Assembly (NCBI GenBank): GCA_016713405.1
Contig: JADJPF010000029.1
Span: 1-64,000, forward strand
From: Blastocatellia bacterium
Lineage (GTDB): Bacteria > Acidobacteriota > Blastocatellia > Chloracidobacteriales > JADJPF01
DNA: 64,000 nucleotides
Direction of reading: 5' to 3'
Within the stretch, counting starts at the first letter, position 1. Every line of letters starts with the position of its first letter. Below the pieces are notes generated by a model, which saw only the letters and a list, made by a program, of their open reading frames with translations, did not search any database and was not told the DNA's origin. Shown here piece after piece: positions 45,810 through 55,841 of the stretch. The position numbers were made by a program, and so were the translations under genes.

Positions 45810-47747
45810 ATGAAGAAGTGTTCAAAGTGTCCCGAGGTTTATTCCGACATGATGCACTTCTGCCCAAATGATGGAAATCCTTTAACTCCTATAGCTTCAC
45901 AAGACCCTTTTATTAATAGTGTTTTAGATGGGAAATACCTAATAGAAGAATCTATTGGTAAAGGTGGAATGGGACTAGTTTACCGAGCTAAACACGTCAA
46001 TTTTAATCGTCTATTTGCTATTAAAATACTTAAAAATGAGCTTGTATCTGATCCGCAAGCAATAAAACGCTTTCGTAATGAAGCTAATGCTGCTGGTATG
46101 ATTCGACATCCTAATGCTATTACTATTTCAGATTTTAATATTACTAATGATGGTACAGCTTATTTAGTAATGGATTATGTCGAAGGAAAATCACTTAGAG
46201 ATATTCTTAAAAAAGAAGGAAGACAATCTTAGCGACGAACTGTCAATTTAATTGCACAAGTAGCTGATGCAGCAGCAGCAGCACATCGTAAAGGTATCAT
46301 TCACCGAGACTTAAAACCAGATAATATAATGGTAGAAGATTTAGAAGACCAAAGCGAAATGGTAAGAGTTCTAGATTTTGGGATTGCTAAACTTAGTCAA
46401 AATCCTGCTTATAGTGAAAATATTACTGTTGGAGGTGCCATTTTAGGTTCTCCTTATTATATGTCTCCAGAACAATGCGATGGACGACATTTAGATAATC
46501 GGTCAGATATTTATTCTATAGGAATAATTCTTTATGAATTGCTAGTTGGTAAAGTGCCTTTTCGCGCTCAGACACCTTGGGGGCTTGTTAAAATGCACTG
46601 TTCAACGCCTCCAACACCAATACGCAATCATAGAGCAGATATTCCTCCAGCTTTAGAAGCCGCAATATTAAAAGCTTTAGCTAAAGATCCAAAAGATCGT
46701 CAACAATCAGCTTTGGAGTTAAAAAAGGAGCTAGAAGCAGCTTTAAATGCCACAATGGTAAACACTCCTAATGTTCAACCTGTAATGGCAAGTCCTGTGA
46801 TGGCAAAGCCTGTAAACAATACTGGTCAAAACCAACAATCTATGGAAGTAGATCCTTTAGGAACTAAACCCTTAAATAACTTAGCTAACATTGCACAACA
46901 AGAACCATCCAATGTTTTAGAGCAGCAAAAGCTAGAAGCTCTAGCCAAAGAATTAGAGGCAGAAATTAGCCAAATTCGGGCTAGAAAAGATAGTTCAGGA
47001 GGGCTTAAAAGTGCGCCATTAAGAGATACATCTAAAAGTATTCTTAATGATATAGCTTCGGAATTAGCCGAGGATTTAAGCACATATGATCCTAAAAAAG
47101 CAGCTTTGGCTAATCAATATAATGCTAGCAAGTCACCTAATGCTATATCACCTAATCCAGCTATTAAGCCTTCATTAATAAGCTCTTATACTACCAATCC
47201 TCATAGTAAAATTGAACCGTATTCAGTTCCTACAACAACGCCACATTCAGCCATTAGTGCTACTTTAGTGGAAAAATCGCCTTCTCCATCACAAATGTTA
47301 GCAACTACTTCTGAACCGCTTGATATTGCAGAAGAGTTTTCTTTAGCCTTACCAGAAATGGTAGAAGATGTTTTAATGAGTGTTTCAGAAACTATATTGA
47401 CAAAAACAGAGGTTTTATCTCAACGTGTAGCACAAGAAGCCGCTATTGCTGCACAAACATTAATGGCAGAAGCTAAAATGAGAATGCAAAATCCTGTTGA
47501 TCCAGCTAACTTAGCTACTAACCCAGCCTATCAAAATTCTAATATAAATAGCTCATCTCCTAGAAATTTAAGTAATAATTCAAATCTTAACCCATCAGAT
47601 CGAACTGTAAGTAGACCTATACCAGGACTTGTAGAAAAAGAAGTTAAAAGTGATAGTGAGTTTAAGAAACAACTAATGTATATAGCTGGAGGGACTTTAT
47701 TACTTATCACTGTTATTTGGTTAATTAGTAGTTTTTTTAGAGACTAG
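45810..47747 (+). CDS. Zinc-ribbon Ser/Thr kinase with C-terminal membrane anchor, interrupted by an in-frame TAG
   Basis: 645 codons in one frame, broken only by TAG at 46230-46232. N-terminal CSKCPEVYSDMMHFCPNDG is a short zinc-binding ribbon (Cys4, Cys7, Cys18). Kinase domain about 38-310: GKGGMG, AIKILK, HRDLKPDN, DFGIAK, SPEQCDG. The amber codon falls in RQS-stop-RRTVNLIAQ, in the helix before the catalytic loop, where Leu (TTG, one substitution) would be typical. After a 270-residue Asn/Pro/Ala-rich linker a single helix (LMYIAGGTLLLITVIWLI) anchors the C-terminus. Either sequencing error or a recent nonsense mutation; a truncated product would lack catalysis. Confidence 0.8.
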
Positions 47748-47801
47748 CATTTTTAGAACCTTTCCTTATTTTAAGTAACATAAATTAATTTTGGAGAAGC
47801 T

Positions 47802-48288
47802 ATGTTTACGATTGAAGCAACAATAGAGAAAACCTATCACCTATCAGCAGAGAAACAAAAGGTATTTGAATTTTTTTCTGAGCCAACCAATTTTGCTACC
47901 TATATGCCAGAAATTATTCATTCTGTAGCGGTAAAAAATAACGACCATTCTCTTTGGACAATAAAAAGTTGAGCTTACATCTTCTTCATCAATAACAGTT
48001 AAATTAGACATGGTTAAAAAGATTGTAGGGACAGGTTTAGTTAAATATACTCCAGCCAAAGAAACACAAGATTATTTGGGGATTAATGTAAAACTAACTG
48101 AAAAGCAAAACACTACAGACGTTGACTTTAGCTTAGATATTAAGCTAGAACGAAGTAGCGGTTTTGAAATACACTCTTTAGCACCTTTTTTAGGCGAAAG
48201 AGCTATCAATAAGTTAGTTGTAAGCCAAGGTCAAGACCATGTTGACGGCTTTATTAAAAAGGCAGAAAAGCAAACACATAAGAAATAA
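47802..48288 (+). CDS. SRPBCC-like (polyketide cyclase/START fold) protein, one apparent frameshift
   Basis: Frame one from ATG 47802 (GGAGAAG upstream) gives FTIEATIEKTYHLSAEKQKVFEFFSEPTNFATYMPEII, the usual beginning of a small SRPBCC/CoxG-like ligand-binding protein. It stops at 47970; removing one A from the 5-A run at 47963-47967 joins it to VELTSSSSITVKLDMVKKI and onward to the stop at 48288, giving 162 codons. Ligand unknown. 54 bases downstream of the kinase gene, same strand. Confidence 0.7.
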
Positions 48289-48300
48289 TTTATTTTTAAT

Positions 48301-49041
48301 TTAATTTTTATAATTATTAAGAAATTTATCGCGGTAATTTCTACCTAAGCTTAACTCAGTTTTATCTTGCAAAATTAATAGATAATCCCCATGTGACCAA
48401 GGGACTAGCTCTTTAATAAAGTCTATTCTAACGATGTAAGATCTATGGATACGAGCAAAGATCTCTGAGTTAAGTTGTTGTTCTAGTGCGTTCATTGTTT
48501 CACGGTAGAGATATTTATCTTTACCAACATGAATTTGTACATATTTTTCTTCTGCTTCTATCCAATTTATTTCATCAGTTTTAATAAAAACAATTTTACC
48601 AGCAGTTTTTATTAGTAGTCTTTGTAAGTAATTAGGCTGTTTTTTTAGTTGTAATAAAAGATTTGTTAGCTGTTGGTATTGATTATTTTGGCTATTTTGT
48701 TTATTTACACGCTCAAGTGCTTTTTGAAAACGCTCTTCGTCAAATGGTTTTAGCAAGTAATCTAGCGCATTTACTTCAAAAGCCTTTACAGCATATTCAT
48801 CATAAGCTGTTGTAAAAATAACTGCTGGCATAATGGTTTTGTCTAAAGCTTGTAAAACTTCAAAACCTGTTAGCCCAGGCATTTGAATATCAAGAAAAAT
48901 TAAATCAGGTTGAAGCTGTTCAATAAGATTTACCGCTTCTAGCCCATTGCTAGCTTCACCAATAATTTCTACCTCGTCAGCTAGAAAAGTACGGATCTTT
49001 TTTCTAGCTGGTAGTTCATCATCTATAATTATTACTCTCAT
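48301..49041 (-). CDS. LytTR-type response regulator
   Basis: 246 residues. Receiver domain 1-118 with DDE (7-9), phospho-acceptor Asp51 in FLDIQMPG and Lys of LLKPFDEE; LytTR DNA-binding domain about 140-246 (VQIHVGKDKYLYRETMNALEQQL, FARIHRSYIVRIDFI). Binds direct-repeat promoter sites in this family. Encoded 3 bases downstream of its sensor kinase gene. Confidence 0.93.
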   Translation of the reverse strand: MRVIIIDDELPARKKIRTFLADEVEIIGEASNGLEAVNLIEQLQPDLIFLDIQMPGLTGFEVLQALDKTIMPAVIFTTAYDEYAVKAFEVNALDYLLKPFDEERFQKALERVNKQNSQNNQYQQLTNLLLQLKKQPNYLQRLLIKTAGKIVFIKTDEINWIEAEEKYVQIHVGKDKYLYRETMNALEQQLNSEIFARIHRSYIVRIDFIKELVPWSHGDYLLILQDKTELSLGRNYRDKFLNNYKN

Positions 49042-49044
49042 AAA

Positions 49045-50040
49045 TTATTTAACTATACTTAATTCTTTGACTGTTTCTTTAATATTTTCTAGTGGCAATT
49101 CAATTAAAACTTCTAGCCCAATATTAGCTTTATTTTCTATATTTAATTTATGTTGATTTCCATAAAGCTGTTTTAGCCTAGTTTGTATATTAGATAAGCC
49201 AACGCCTTGTTGAAAAATATCTTTTTCTCTATCCTTAATTCCTACACCATTATCTAAAACAGATAGAATTAGTTTTTCTTGTTCTCTATGAGCTTTAATA
49301 GTTATTTTATATTTATCTTTATCAGATAAGTCATTATGTTTGATAGAATTTTCTACTAATGGTTGTAGTAGCATACTTGGAACAAGTGCAGTTTGAAGAT
49401 TAGCTGCAATATCAACCACTATATCTAGTTTATCAGGAAACCTAGCTTTCATAATGTCTAAATAACTGGTTACAAACTCTAATTCCTGGTGTAACGATAT
49501 TTTTTGACTATTTCCTTTTTCTAGCGTCATACGCAGAAAATTACTTAATTTTACTAGCATTTTATCTGCTGCCCTAACATCTTCATACATCAAAGATGAA
49601 ATCATATTTAGAGTATTAAATAAAAAATGTGGGTTGATTTGCGCTTTTAAGGCTTGTAGTTGAACTTGTGTTAACTGATTATCAAGTTGCGAGGCTTTTA
49701 ACTCTAGTTCTGCTGTTTTTAGTTCTCGCTCTTTATTAGTTTGATAATAAACAATTGAATGATATGTAACTAAAACTAAAGTATACCAAATAAATTGTTT
49801 ATGATATTCCATCAAAAATCTATAACGCATATCTCCATAATCATAAAATCCTAGACTAAATAAACTATAAATAAATATTCTGGAAAACTTCATTAGAATA
49901 GTATGAAAAAATCCATAAACTATTGAGCCTGCTAAGTGAATAAATAAATGTTTAGCTAGGTTTTGTTGGCAAATAGGAAAACGGTTTATTAGCCATAAAA
50001 TGCCCGGTAGCAATAAAAAGCCTGAGTAAGCCCCTGTCAT
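49045..50040 (-). CDS. LytS-type sensor histidine kinase
   Basis: 331 residues from ATG 50040. Four hydrophobic stretches, a coiled coil (ELKTAELELKASQLDNQLTQ), His138 in INPHFLFNTLNMISSLMYED (the His_kinase phospho-acceptor) and an ATPase end with NSIKHN and DNGVGI. The same frame stays open another 56 codons upstream to 50208 and encodes a convincing first helix (WALIFIFATIIGLLNFSIV) but has no ATG, GTG or TTG. The true start is probably an ATG around 50188 put out of frame by one missing A. Follows the acyltransferase gene. Confidence 0.88.
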   Translation of the reverse strand: MTGAYSGFLLLPGILWLINRFPICQQNLAKHLFIHLAGSIVYGFFHTILMKFSRIFIYSLFSLGFYDYGDMRYRFLMEYHKQFIWYTLVLVTYHSIVYYQTNKERELKTAELELKASQLDNQLTQVQLQALKAQINPHFLFNTLNMISSLMYEDVRAADKMLVKLSNFLRMTLEKGNSQKISLHQELEFVTSYLDIMKARFPDKLDIVVDIAANLQTALVPSMLLQPLVENSIKHNDLSDKDKYKITIKAHREQEKLILSVLDNGVGIKDREKDIFQQGVGLSNIQTRLKQLYGNQHKLNIENKANIGLEVLIELPLENIKETVKELSIVK

Positions 50041-50201
50041 TTCCCAGATAAGCGGATAATAAAAGGGGTTTTCGTCGCCAGAAGCTAAGTTTTCCGTATT
50101 AACTATACTAAAGTTAAGTAGTCCAATAATAGTAGCAAAAATAAAAATTAATGCCCATTGTTTAATACTTATTGGCCTATTAGCATGTATAAAATTCTTA
50201 C

Positions 50202-51380
50202 TTAAACGCTATTTTTTGATAGCTGATATTGATTTGTTTCTTGAGTTTTTGTTAAGTTTTTTAAGCCAAAAACTAATCTTAAAAAGCCAATTCGTTTAAT
50301 TAAAACTTCATAAGCTATAAAACAAGCTAAGAAAGTTAATAAAAGCACAACACTATATTTTACAAGTATATGCGCTTGCCATTGAATAACATAGTAGCCA
50401 ATAGCAATAATTATTGTTTGGTGCAATATATAAAAGGGATAAGCCACTTCATTAGCATATTTTAGCCATTTACTATTAAAATTTAAGTACATTTGCCCGT
50501 AGCCAATAAAAGTAACTACCCAAAACCAGGCTACAATAACTTTAATAACTTCCCAAGGTAAATCAAAATTAATTGGTAATTTGTAAGGAATAAAATAGAT
50601 TAAATAAAATATTACTAAAGTCACAAGAGATATCGCTAGATTTAACTTTCTTTGTGTCTTAAAAAGTTCCCAAAGGCTTGTATAAGAGAAAGAAATATAA
50701 CCAAATAGGAAGAATAAAAAATAAAAAGTGAAATATGCCCAATCATTTATTAAATCATGTGTTTCACGTGGAAAGAAAGGTCTAAGCAAAAATTGAGTAA
50801 GAATTATTGGTATAACCCAAAGTAATAAGCCACCATTTCTATTAGATAACTTAAAACATAATTCTAAAAATTTAGTGGAAGAAGGTTTTCTTAACCATAA
50901 AAAAATAGGTAATGCTATTAAAGAATAAACAAATAAATAAAGGATAAACCAAAGATGATGCCAGCTAAAACTACCTTTAGGATAAGGCATAAATTGAAAA
51001 ACAGTAGAATAAAAATCTAAATAAGATGAGTATAGAGCGATTTTTTCATAATAAATCTGTGGTGGAACTATGATAAACATCCCAAAAATTAGTGGAATTA
51101 ATAAACGGTTACTTCGTTCTTTAGCGTAACTTGAAGCACTTCTACGGCCAAGTGCAAGATGTGTCCCTACTCCAGAAATAAATAATAGTAGCGGCATTCT
51201 CCATTGATGTAGCCAAACCATAATGGTTTCAAGGGTTTTAGAAGTTTCTTTGTTGGAAATATGCCAATCCCAACTAACAAACATCATTCCTGTGTGATAG
51301 AAAAACAAAATAACAATAGCTATTACTCTAAGCCAATCTAGTTCATAGCGTCGATCTAAATTATTTTTAGCCTCTAACAT
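50202..51380 (-). CDS. Acyltransferase family 3 membrane protein
   Basis: 392 residues, about ten transmembrane helices. RRYELDWLRVIAIVILFFYHTGMMF with the conserved Arg and His, then WRMPLLLFISG and a SxxxYxxxRxxRLLIPL segment, identify the OpgC/OafA-like acyltransferase_3 family, which acylates sugars or glucans across the inner membrane. It ends inside the upstream open extension of the LytS-type gene, so all three genes are probably one transcript. Confidence 0.88.
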   Translation of the reverse strand: MLEAKNNLDRRYELDWLRVIAIVILFFYHTGMMFVSWDWHISNKETSKTLETIMVWLHQWRMPLLLFISGVGTHLALGRRSASSYAKERSNRLLIPLIFGMFIIVPPQIYYEKIALYSSYLDFYSTVFQFMPYPKGSFSWHHLWFILYLFVYSLIALPIFLWLRKPSSTKFLELCFKLSNRNGGLLLWVIPIILTQFLLRPFFPRETHDLINDWAYFTFYFLFFLFGYISFSYTSLWELFKTQRKLNLAISLVTLVIFYLIYFIPYKLPINFDLPWEVIKVIVAWFWVVTFIGYGQMYLNFNSKWLKYANEVAYPFYILHQTIIIAIGYYVIQWQAHILVKYSVVLLLTFLACFIAYEVLIKRIGFLRLVFGLKNLTKTQETNQYQLSKNSV

Positions 51381-51524
51381 AGCAACTCCTAAAGCATAAT
51401 TTTCTTAGGCTAAAGATAAATTGCTAAATGAAAAGAGGCTATTTTTTTGTCATAAACTGCTAACATGTCGTCATCAACCGCTAAATTTTTGCCTTAAAAA
51501 GTCTAGACACAGTTTTAGTGATTA

Positions 51525-52316
51525 CTAATTTTGCAAAGCTAAAATTAATTCTGGAAGCCCTGCAAAAATCCATTCTGGGCGATAATCAACCAAATCTAGG
51601 TCAGATTCTTTGCTAATTCCTGTTAGCACCATAATGCTTGAAATACCTGCGCGTTTTGCTCCTAAAATATCGGTTTCTAAGCGATCTCCTAACGCGATAG
51701 TATTTTCTTTATTTGTTCCTAAACGAAGCATTGCTTGTTGGTACATTATTGGCTCAGGTTTACCAATAATTATTGGTTCAACTTCGCTAGCGGTTTTTAA
51801 TGCTGCTAAAACTGCTCCATTGCCATGTACAACACCTCTTTCAGTTGGAAAAGTTGTATCAGGATTTGTCCCAATAAACTTGGCTCCAGCACGAATATTA
51901 AGCGTTGCTTGGGCAAGTTTTTCCCAACTCAGTCCCCGATCCATACCACAAACAACATAGTCTGCTTGTCCCGTAGAAATTTCAAAACCTGCTTCCTTTA
52001 AAGGTTGTTTTAAGCCTTCTTCGCCAATTACAAAAACTTTTGAGCCTTCTGGAGCAAGTTCTTTTAAGTAAAGTGCTGTAGCTTGAGAAGAAGTTAAAAC
52101 CTCTTCTTTACGCACACTAACACCCATTGAGGCAAGTTTTTCCTGAAATTGCTCAGCCGTTTTACTAGCATTATTTGTTGCTAAAACAAAAAGAATATTG
52201 CGTTTGCGTAACAAGTCAAAAAACTCTATTAGTCCTGGTAATGGCTCAGTATCGTGCCAAAGCACACCATCCATATCAATAATTAATGCGGCTAAATCAT
52301 TTAATTTACTGGTCAT
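51525..52316 (-). CDS. HAD-superfamily phosphatase, NagD-like (subclass IIA)
   Basis: 263 residues from ATG 52316, which overlaps the rpiA TGA as ATGA; a start 21 bases upstream lies inside rpiA. LIIDMDGVLWHD (nucleophile Asp), FVLATNNASKT, GKPEPIMYQQA and ALGDRLETDILGAKRAG are HAD motifs 1-4 with the NagD/p-nitrophenylphosphatase cap. Likely dephosphorylates a sugar or nucleotide metabolite. Translationally coupled to rpiA. Confidence 0.9.
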   Translation of the reverse strand: MTSKLNDLAALIIDMDGVLWHDTEPLPGLIEFFDLLRKRNILFVLATNNASKTAEQFQEKLASMGVSVRKEEVLTSSQATALYLKELAPEGSKVFVIGEEGLKQPLKEAGFEISTGQADYVVCGMDRGLSWEKLAQATLNIRAGAKFIGTNPDTTFPTERGVVHGNGAVLAALKTASEVEPIIIGKPEPIMYQQAMLRLGTNKENTIALGDRLETDILGAKRAGISSIMVLTGISKESDLDLVDYRPEWIFAGLPELILALQN

Positions 52317-52996
52317 TGTCGCTCCCGAACCGTGCATTCACCATTTGAATGACCCATAATTAAAGTATGAGCTAAGTTGATAAATAGACCGACTTCTACA
52401 ACACCAGGTATCATTTTAAGAGTTTTTTCTAGTTCAGGTGCATTTTCAATTGGGTAAAAATCGCAGTCTAAAATATAGTTTCCATTATCGGTTACATAAT
52501 TTTGACCATCGCGTTGACGAACCGTATATTTACCACCCATTGAAGTAACTCGATTTGCTACAACTTCCCAACCAAATTTTACTACCTCAACAGGTAGTGG
52601 AAATTTACCTAATTTTTCTACTACTTTATTAGGGTCAACAATACAAATTTGACGCTTGGTAATTGATGCAACTACTTTTTCTCGTAAAAGTGCGCCGCCG
52701 CCACCTTTTAACATATTAAAATCAGCATCAATTTCATCTGCTCCATCAATTGTAATATCTAGTTGATTTACTTCATTAAAGCCAACCAACTTGATTCCTA
52801 ACTCTTTAGCTAATGTTGCAGATGCTTCAGATGTCGGGATTGCAACAATGTTTAAGCCTTCTTTAACACGTTCTCCTAGACGTAAAATAGCAAACCTAGC
52901 TGTAGAACCTGTGCCTAAGCCTACAGCCATTCCATCAGCCACTAAATTAGCAGCATAAGTTCCTGATACCGCTTTAGGATCTTGTTCAGTTGACAT
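52313..52996 (-). CDS. rpiA: Ribose-5-phosphate isomerase A
   Basis: 227 residues. VGLGTGSTARFAI, IPTSEASATLAKELGI, TIDGADEIDADFNMLKGGGGALLREK and PLPVEV are the RpiA signatures including the DGADE active-site loop. Interconverts ribose-5-phosphate and ribulose-5-phosphate. AGGAGTGG ribosome site upstream. Ends in TGA, showing UGA is a normal stop in this genome. Confidence 0.95.
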   Translation of the reverse strand: MSTEQDPKAVSGTYAANLVADGMAVGLGTGSTARFAILRLGERVKEGLNIVAIPTSEASATLAKELGIKLVGFNEVNQLDITIDGADEIDADFNMLKGGGGALLREKVVASITKRQICIVDPNKVVEKLGKFPLPVEVVKFGWEVVANRVTSMGGKYTVRQRDGQNYVTDNGNYILDCDFYPIENAPELEKTLKMIPGVVEVGLFINLAHTLIMGHSNGECTVRERQ

Positions 52997-53239
52997 AAAT
53001 TTCCACTCCTTAAAATTTTTATTTTTAGTGTAAATATATAGAAGGAAGTTATTTAGATTGCCCTAAATTGCCTAAAAAGTTGTGCAAGTATAGAGCAAAA
53101 TGCTTATTATCTCTAGTTGCGCTTGCTAGGGTGCAATAATAAATAAAAGGAAATTAATATGATAAAAATTAAAGTTGTAGAGTGTAAGAACAGATAAAGA
53201 AATGATTTAGAAAGAGAGTATAATTTTAGTATTTAAAAC

Positions 53240-53266
53240 TAAAAAAGCTACCTTTTGTAAGTAGCT
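53240..53266 (-). terminator. Terminator of tRNA-Leu
   Basis: On the minus strand AGCTAC / GTAGCT with a 9-base loop followed by a run of six T, 32 bases after the tRNA 3' end. Confidence 0.7.
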
Positions 53267-53297
53267 AGTAGCTCAATCAAGCATTAATTTTAAGAGG

Positions 53298-53384
53298 TGG
53301 CTCGGGCCGGACTCGAACCGGCACGCCAGTCACCCAGCAGCGGATTTTAAGTCCGCTATGTCTGCCAAATTCCATCACCGAGCC
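53298..53384 (-). tRNA. tRNA-Leu(TAA)
   Basis: 87 bases. Acceptor GGCTCGG / CCGAGCC, anticodon loop CTTAAAA showing TAA, class II variable arm, T arm GCCGGTTCGAGTCCGGC, discriminator A. CCA not encoded. Confidence 0.95.
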
Positions 53385-53503
53385 ATTACTTGTTGATTGA
53401 AGGCGACATTGTACATGCATATATCGCGCTTGGCTAGTCTTTTTAGCAGATTTTTTGCAAAATCCCGCTTTAACCTTATTTGCAAAATCAATTTTTAAGA
53501 AAA

Positions 53504-55513
53504 TTATTTCTCAACTTCTTTTAATTCAGTTAAATAAGTTGTTCCTACTGTGTTTAATTCTACTAGAGTAGACATTTCTTTAGTGATAGCTTCACGATCA
53601 GCAAAAAGTTCCCAAACTGTAGTATTGCTTGGTTCAACTATTTTGCTATTTATACGGCTAATATATCTAAACCTATCTATTGGGCTAGGATGGGTATCAT
53701 CTTCTGAAGTTTTTTCAGCTATTATTTTATTAACTTGTTCGTTTAAGTCTTGCTCTGAGTCTAATGTAGCTTTTAAGTCATAAAGATTAGATAAACTTCT
53801 TTTAGTTGCTAAAGCATTATCAATTTCTTGGTTTGCTAAATGAGAAAATTCCACTTCACAACGAATTACATGACGAAGCCCTGTTTCAAAGGCTTGAGGG
53901 CTATAATTAAGTGCTGCAATACGGTCAGCTAAAACTTCTTGCAATCTAGTTGCTCCAAAACTAATACGACGGAAGATAAAATCATAGACTTGTAAAAATA
54001 GGTAAGCAATATTCCACCAAACTGCTTGACCATTTAGCGCGATGGCTACAACAAATTTAGTCATATCTTGCCTAACTCTTAACGCAATATCTCCGCCAGC
54101 CGTATCTCGATTAGAAAAATGTCCATATTCATGAGCTAGCACAGCACGAAAAGCATTTAAGTCAAAACCGTTTAATATACCTATTCCTAAAATTAGAACT
54201 CTTTTAGCTTTATCCTGTGATTTTTCTCTAAAGCTTCCTTTTTCATAAACAGCTATGTCAGTTCCTGGAGTAACACGAATTTCATCAATAGGTCTAGTCC
54301 CAAGCGTTTTAGCTACTTCGCGGGTAAGTTCCCAAAGTTTAGGGGCTTCGTCTTGCTTAAGTTCTCTACCTGGATCATTAGAATCTATTTTTATAAAAAA
54401 AGAACGTACCATAGCAATAACTGTCATTAACCCAGCTAATGCAATAAATAAAAATAATTTAATTGGAATAGTTCCAATCCATAAGAAGAAATATAAAATT
54501 GAACCAACAATTGTTATTACCAAAAACATTACTACAGGCATAGAAAGATAATAATAAATACTGCTAATATTTATTAGCATTCGGTAATATTTTCTTAAGG
54601 AAAGTTCTTTTGGGCTAGCTGCAAGATTTGGGTCGGCTGTTTCAATAAATTGTAAGTTTAATCTAGAAAATACTTTACCTAATATAAACAGCAAAACTAG
54701 TCCTGCTATCCAGGCTATCACTAAATAAATTGCATAATAAAAATAAGAAGAAAATCCAAGGTTATTTGTATTACCAACAGATACGCTAGTGGCTTCATTA
54801 ATTAGAGCTAATATTCTTTCTACTTCTTTTGCTTCTAAACCTAGCTCCTGAGCCTTTCTTATCTCTTTTTTTGCATTTACCCAATCAGCTTTTGTGAAAG
54901 AACAAATAGCCATAAAGTAATGGCTAGGCATTAAATCAGAATGTTTATCAATTAATTTGCGGCTTGACTCGCATAAAAAATAATTATTTTCTAAATTAAA
55001 TGCTAGTTGTGCGACTAATAAAGTGTAACTTGGATCATTACCAGTGTATTTTCTTTCTGCTTGCTGAGCTAAAGAAAAGGCACGTGATAAATCCTTATTT
55101 GGAGTTTGTTGGTTTTCGCCAGAAAAAGCTAGTGCTTGAGCTAGGGAAATAAGATTTTCAGGAGAAGATTTTTCCTTTACAGCTTGTTCTAGCAGTTCTA
55201 AAGCCTCTTTACGCTTCCCTAAACTTAAATAACTTGAACCTAACCGCCTCATTGCAGCATCAAATTTAGGAGATTTAACTAAAACTTTTTCATATAACTG
55301 TGCAGCCGTCTGATAATCATCTTTATCTAGTGCTTCTGTTGCTTTTTTCCAAATATTGATTAGGTCAGGAGTTTTTAATTCTTGCCAAATAATTTCTTCT
55401 TTAGCCATATCACGCGAAGGTTTATCTAATTTTTCAGTATTTTCATTTGTTTGTGAATAGATAATAAAGGGGAAAACCAAGAAAATTATTATTAAGAAAA
55501 ACCGTTTTTTCAT
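53504..55513 (-). CDS. Membrane M48-family metalloprotease with N-terminal TPR domain
   Basis: 669 residues. Signal peptide (1-21), TPR repeats about 50-245 (AAQLYEKVLVKSPKFDAAMRRLGSSYLSLG), membrane helices near 258-280, 318-345 and 350-370, then an M48 peptidase with HEYGH at 461-465 and the third zinc ligand in RLQEVLADRIA (about Glu524). The order TPR-membrane-protease is the reverse of BepA, which has the TPR after the protease. Probably envelope quality control; the topology of the catalytic domain is uncertain. Confidence 0.87.
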   Translation of the reverse strand: MKKRFFLIIIFLVFPFIIYSQTNENTEKLDKPSRDMAKEEIIWQELKTPDLINIWKKATEALDKDDYQTAAQLYEKVLVKSPKFDAAMRRLGSSYLSLGKRKEALELLEQAVKEKSSPENLISLAQALAFSGENQQTPNKDLSRAFSLAQQAERKYTGNDPSYTLLVAQLAFNLENNYFLCESSRKLIDKHSDLMPSHYFMAICSFTKADWVNAKKEIRKAQELGLEAKEVERILALINEATSVSVGNTNNLGFSSYFYYAIYLVIAWIAGLVLLFILGKVFSRLNLQFIETADPNLAASPKELSLRKYYRMLINISSIYYYLSMPVVMFLVITIVGSILYFFLWIGTIPIKLFLFIALAGLMTVIAMVRSFFIKIDSNDPGRELKQDEAPKLWELTREVAKTLGTRPIDEIRVTPGTDIAVYEKGSFREKSQDKAKRVLILGIGILNGFDLNAFRAVLAHEYGHFSNRDTAGGDIALRVRQDMTKFVVAIALNGQAVWWNIAYLFLQVYDFIFRRISFGATRLQEVLADRIAALNYSPQAFETGLRHVIRCEVEFSHLANQEIDNALATKRSLSNLYDLKATLDSEQDLNEQVNKIIAEKTSEDDTHPSPIDRFRYISRINSKIVEPSNTTVWELFADREAITKEMSTLVELNTVGTTYLTELKEVEK

Positions 55514-55841
55514 GCCTATTCTCCTAAGTAATTTAAGTAGTTAAGGATTTTTCTAATTAGGAATAAACAGCTTAGGGCAAACGCTAGTTATAGTAATAAA
55601 GTATTGGGATAAAAGCTATAGATTTTATATAAATTATTTTTTAATTAGTAAATTATAGTTAATTCATTAAATAAGGTAGAAATAAAATAAAAAAAAATTT
55701 TTTATTATCCAGCAATCTTTCTAAAATCTCTTTAAGTGCCTTGGCAGCCTTGAAATAACATGTCATCATCTATTGATAAATAAAAAATAAAGTCGCTCCG
55801 CTTTAGTAAAAAATTTTTTATATTTTGGAGATATTAAAGGC
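55514..55841. other. Divergent promoter region
   Basis: 328 AT-rich bases between the divergent M48 and prolyl oligopeptidase genes. Must hold both promoters. No ORF, RNA or clear repeat seen. Confidence 0.4.

Noticed and set aside
46230..46232. Genome-wide TAG recoding such as pyrrolysine
   Set aside because: TAG ends parA, the STAS gene and others at their expected C-termini; one internal TAG does not support recoding.
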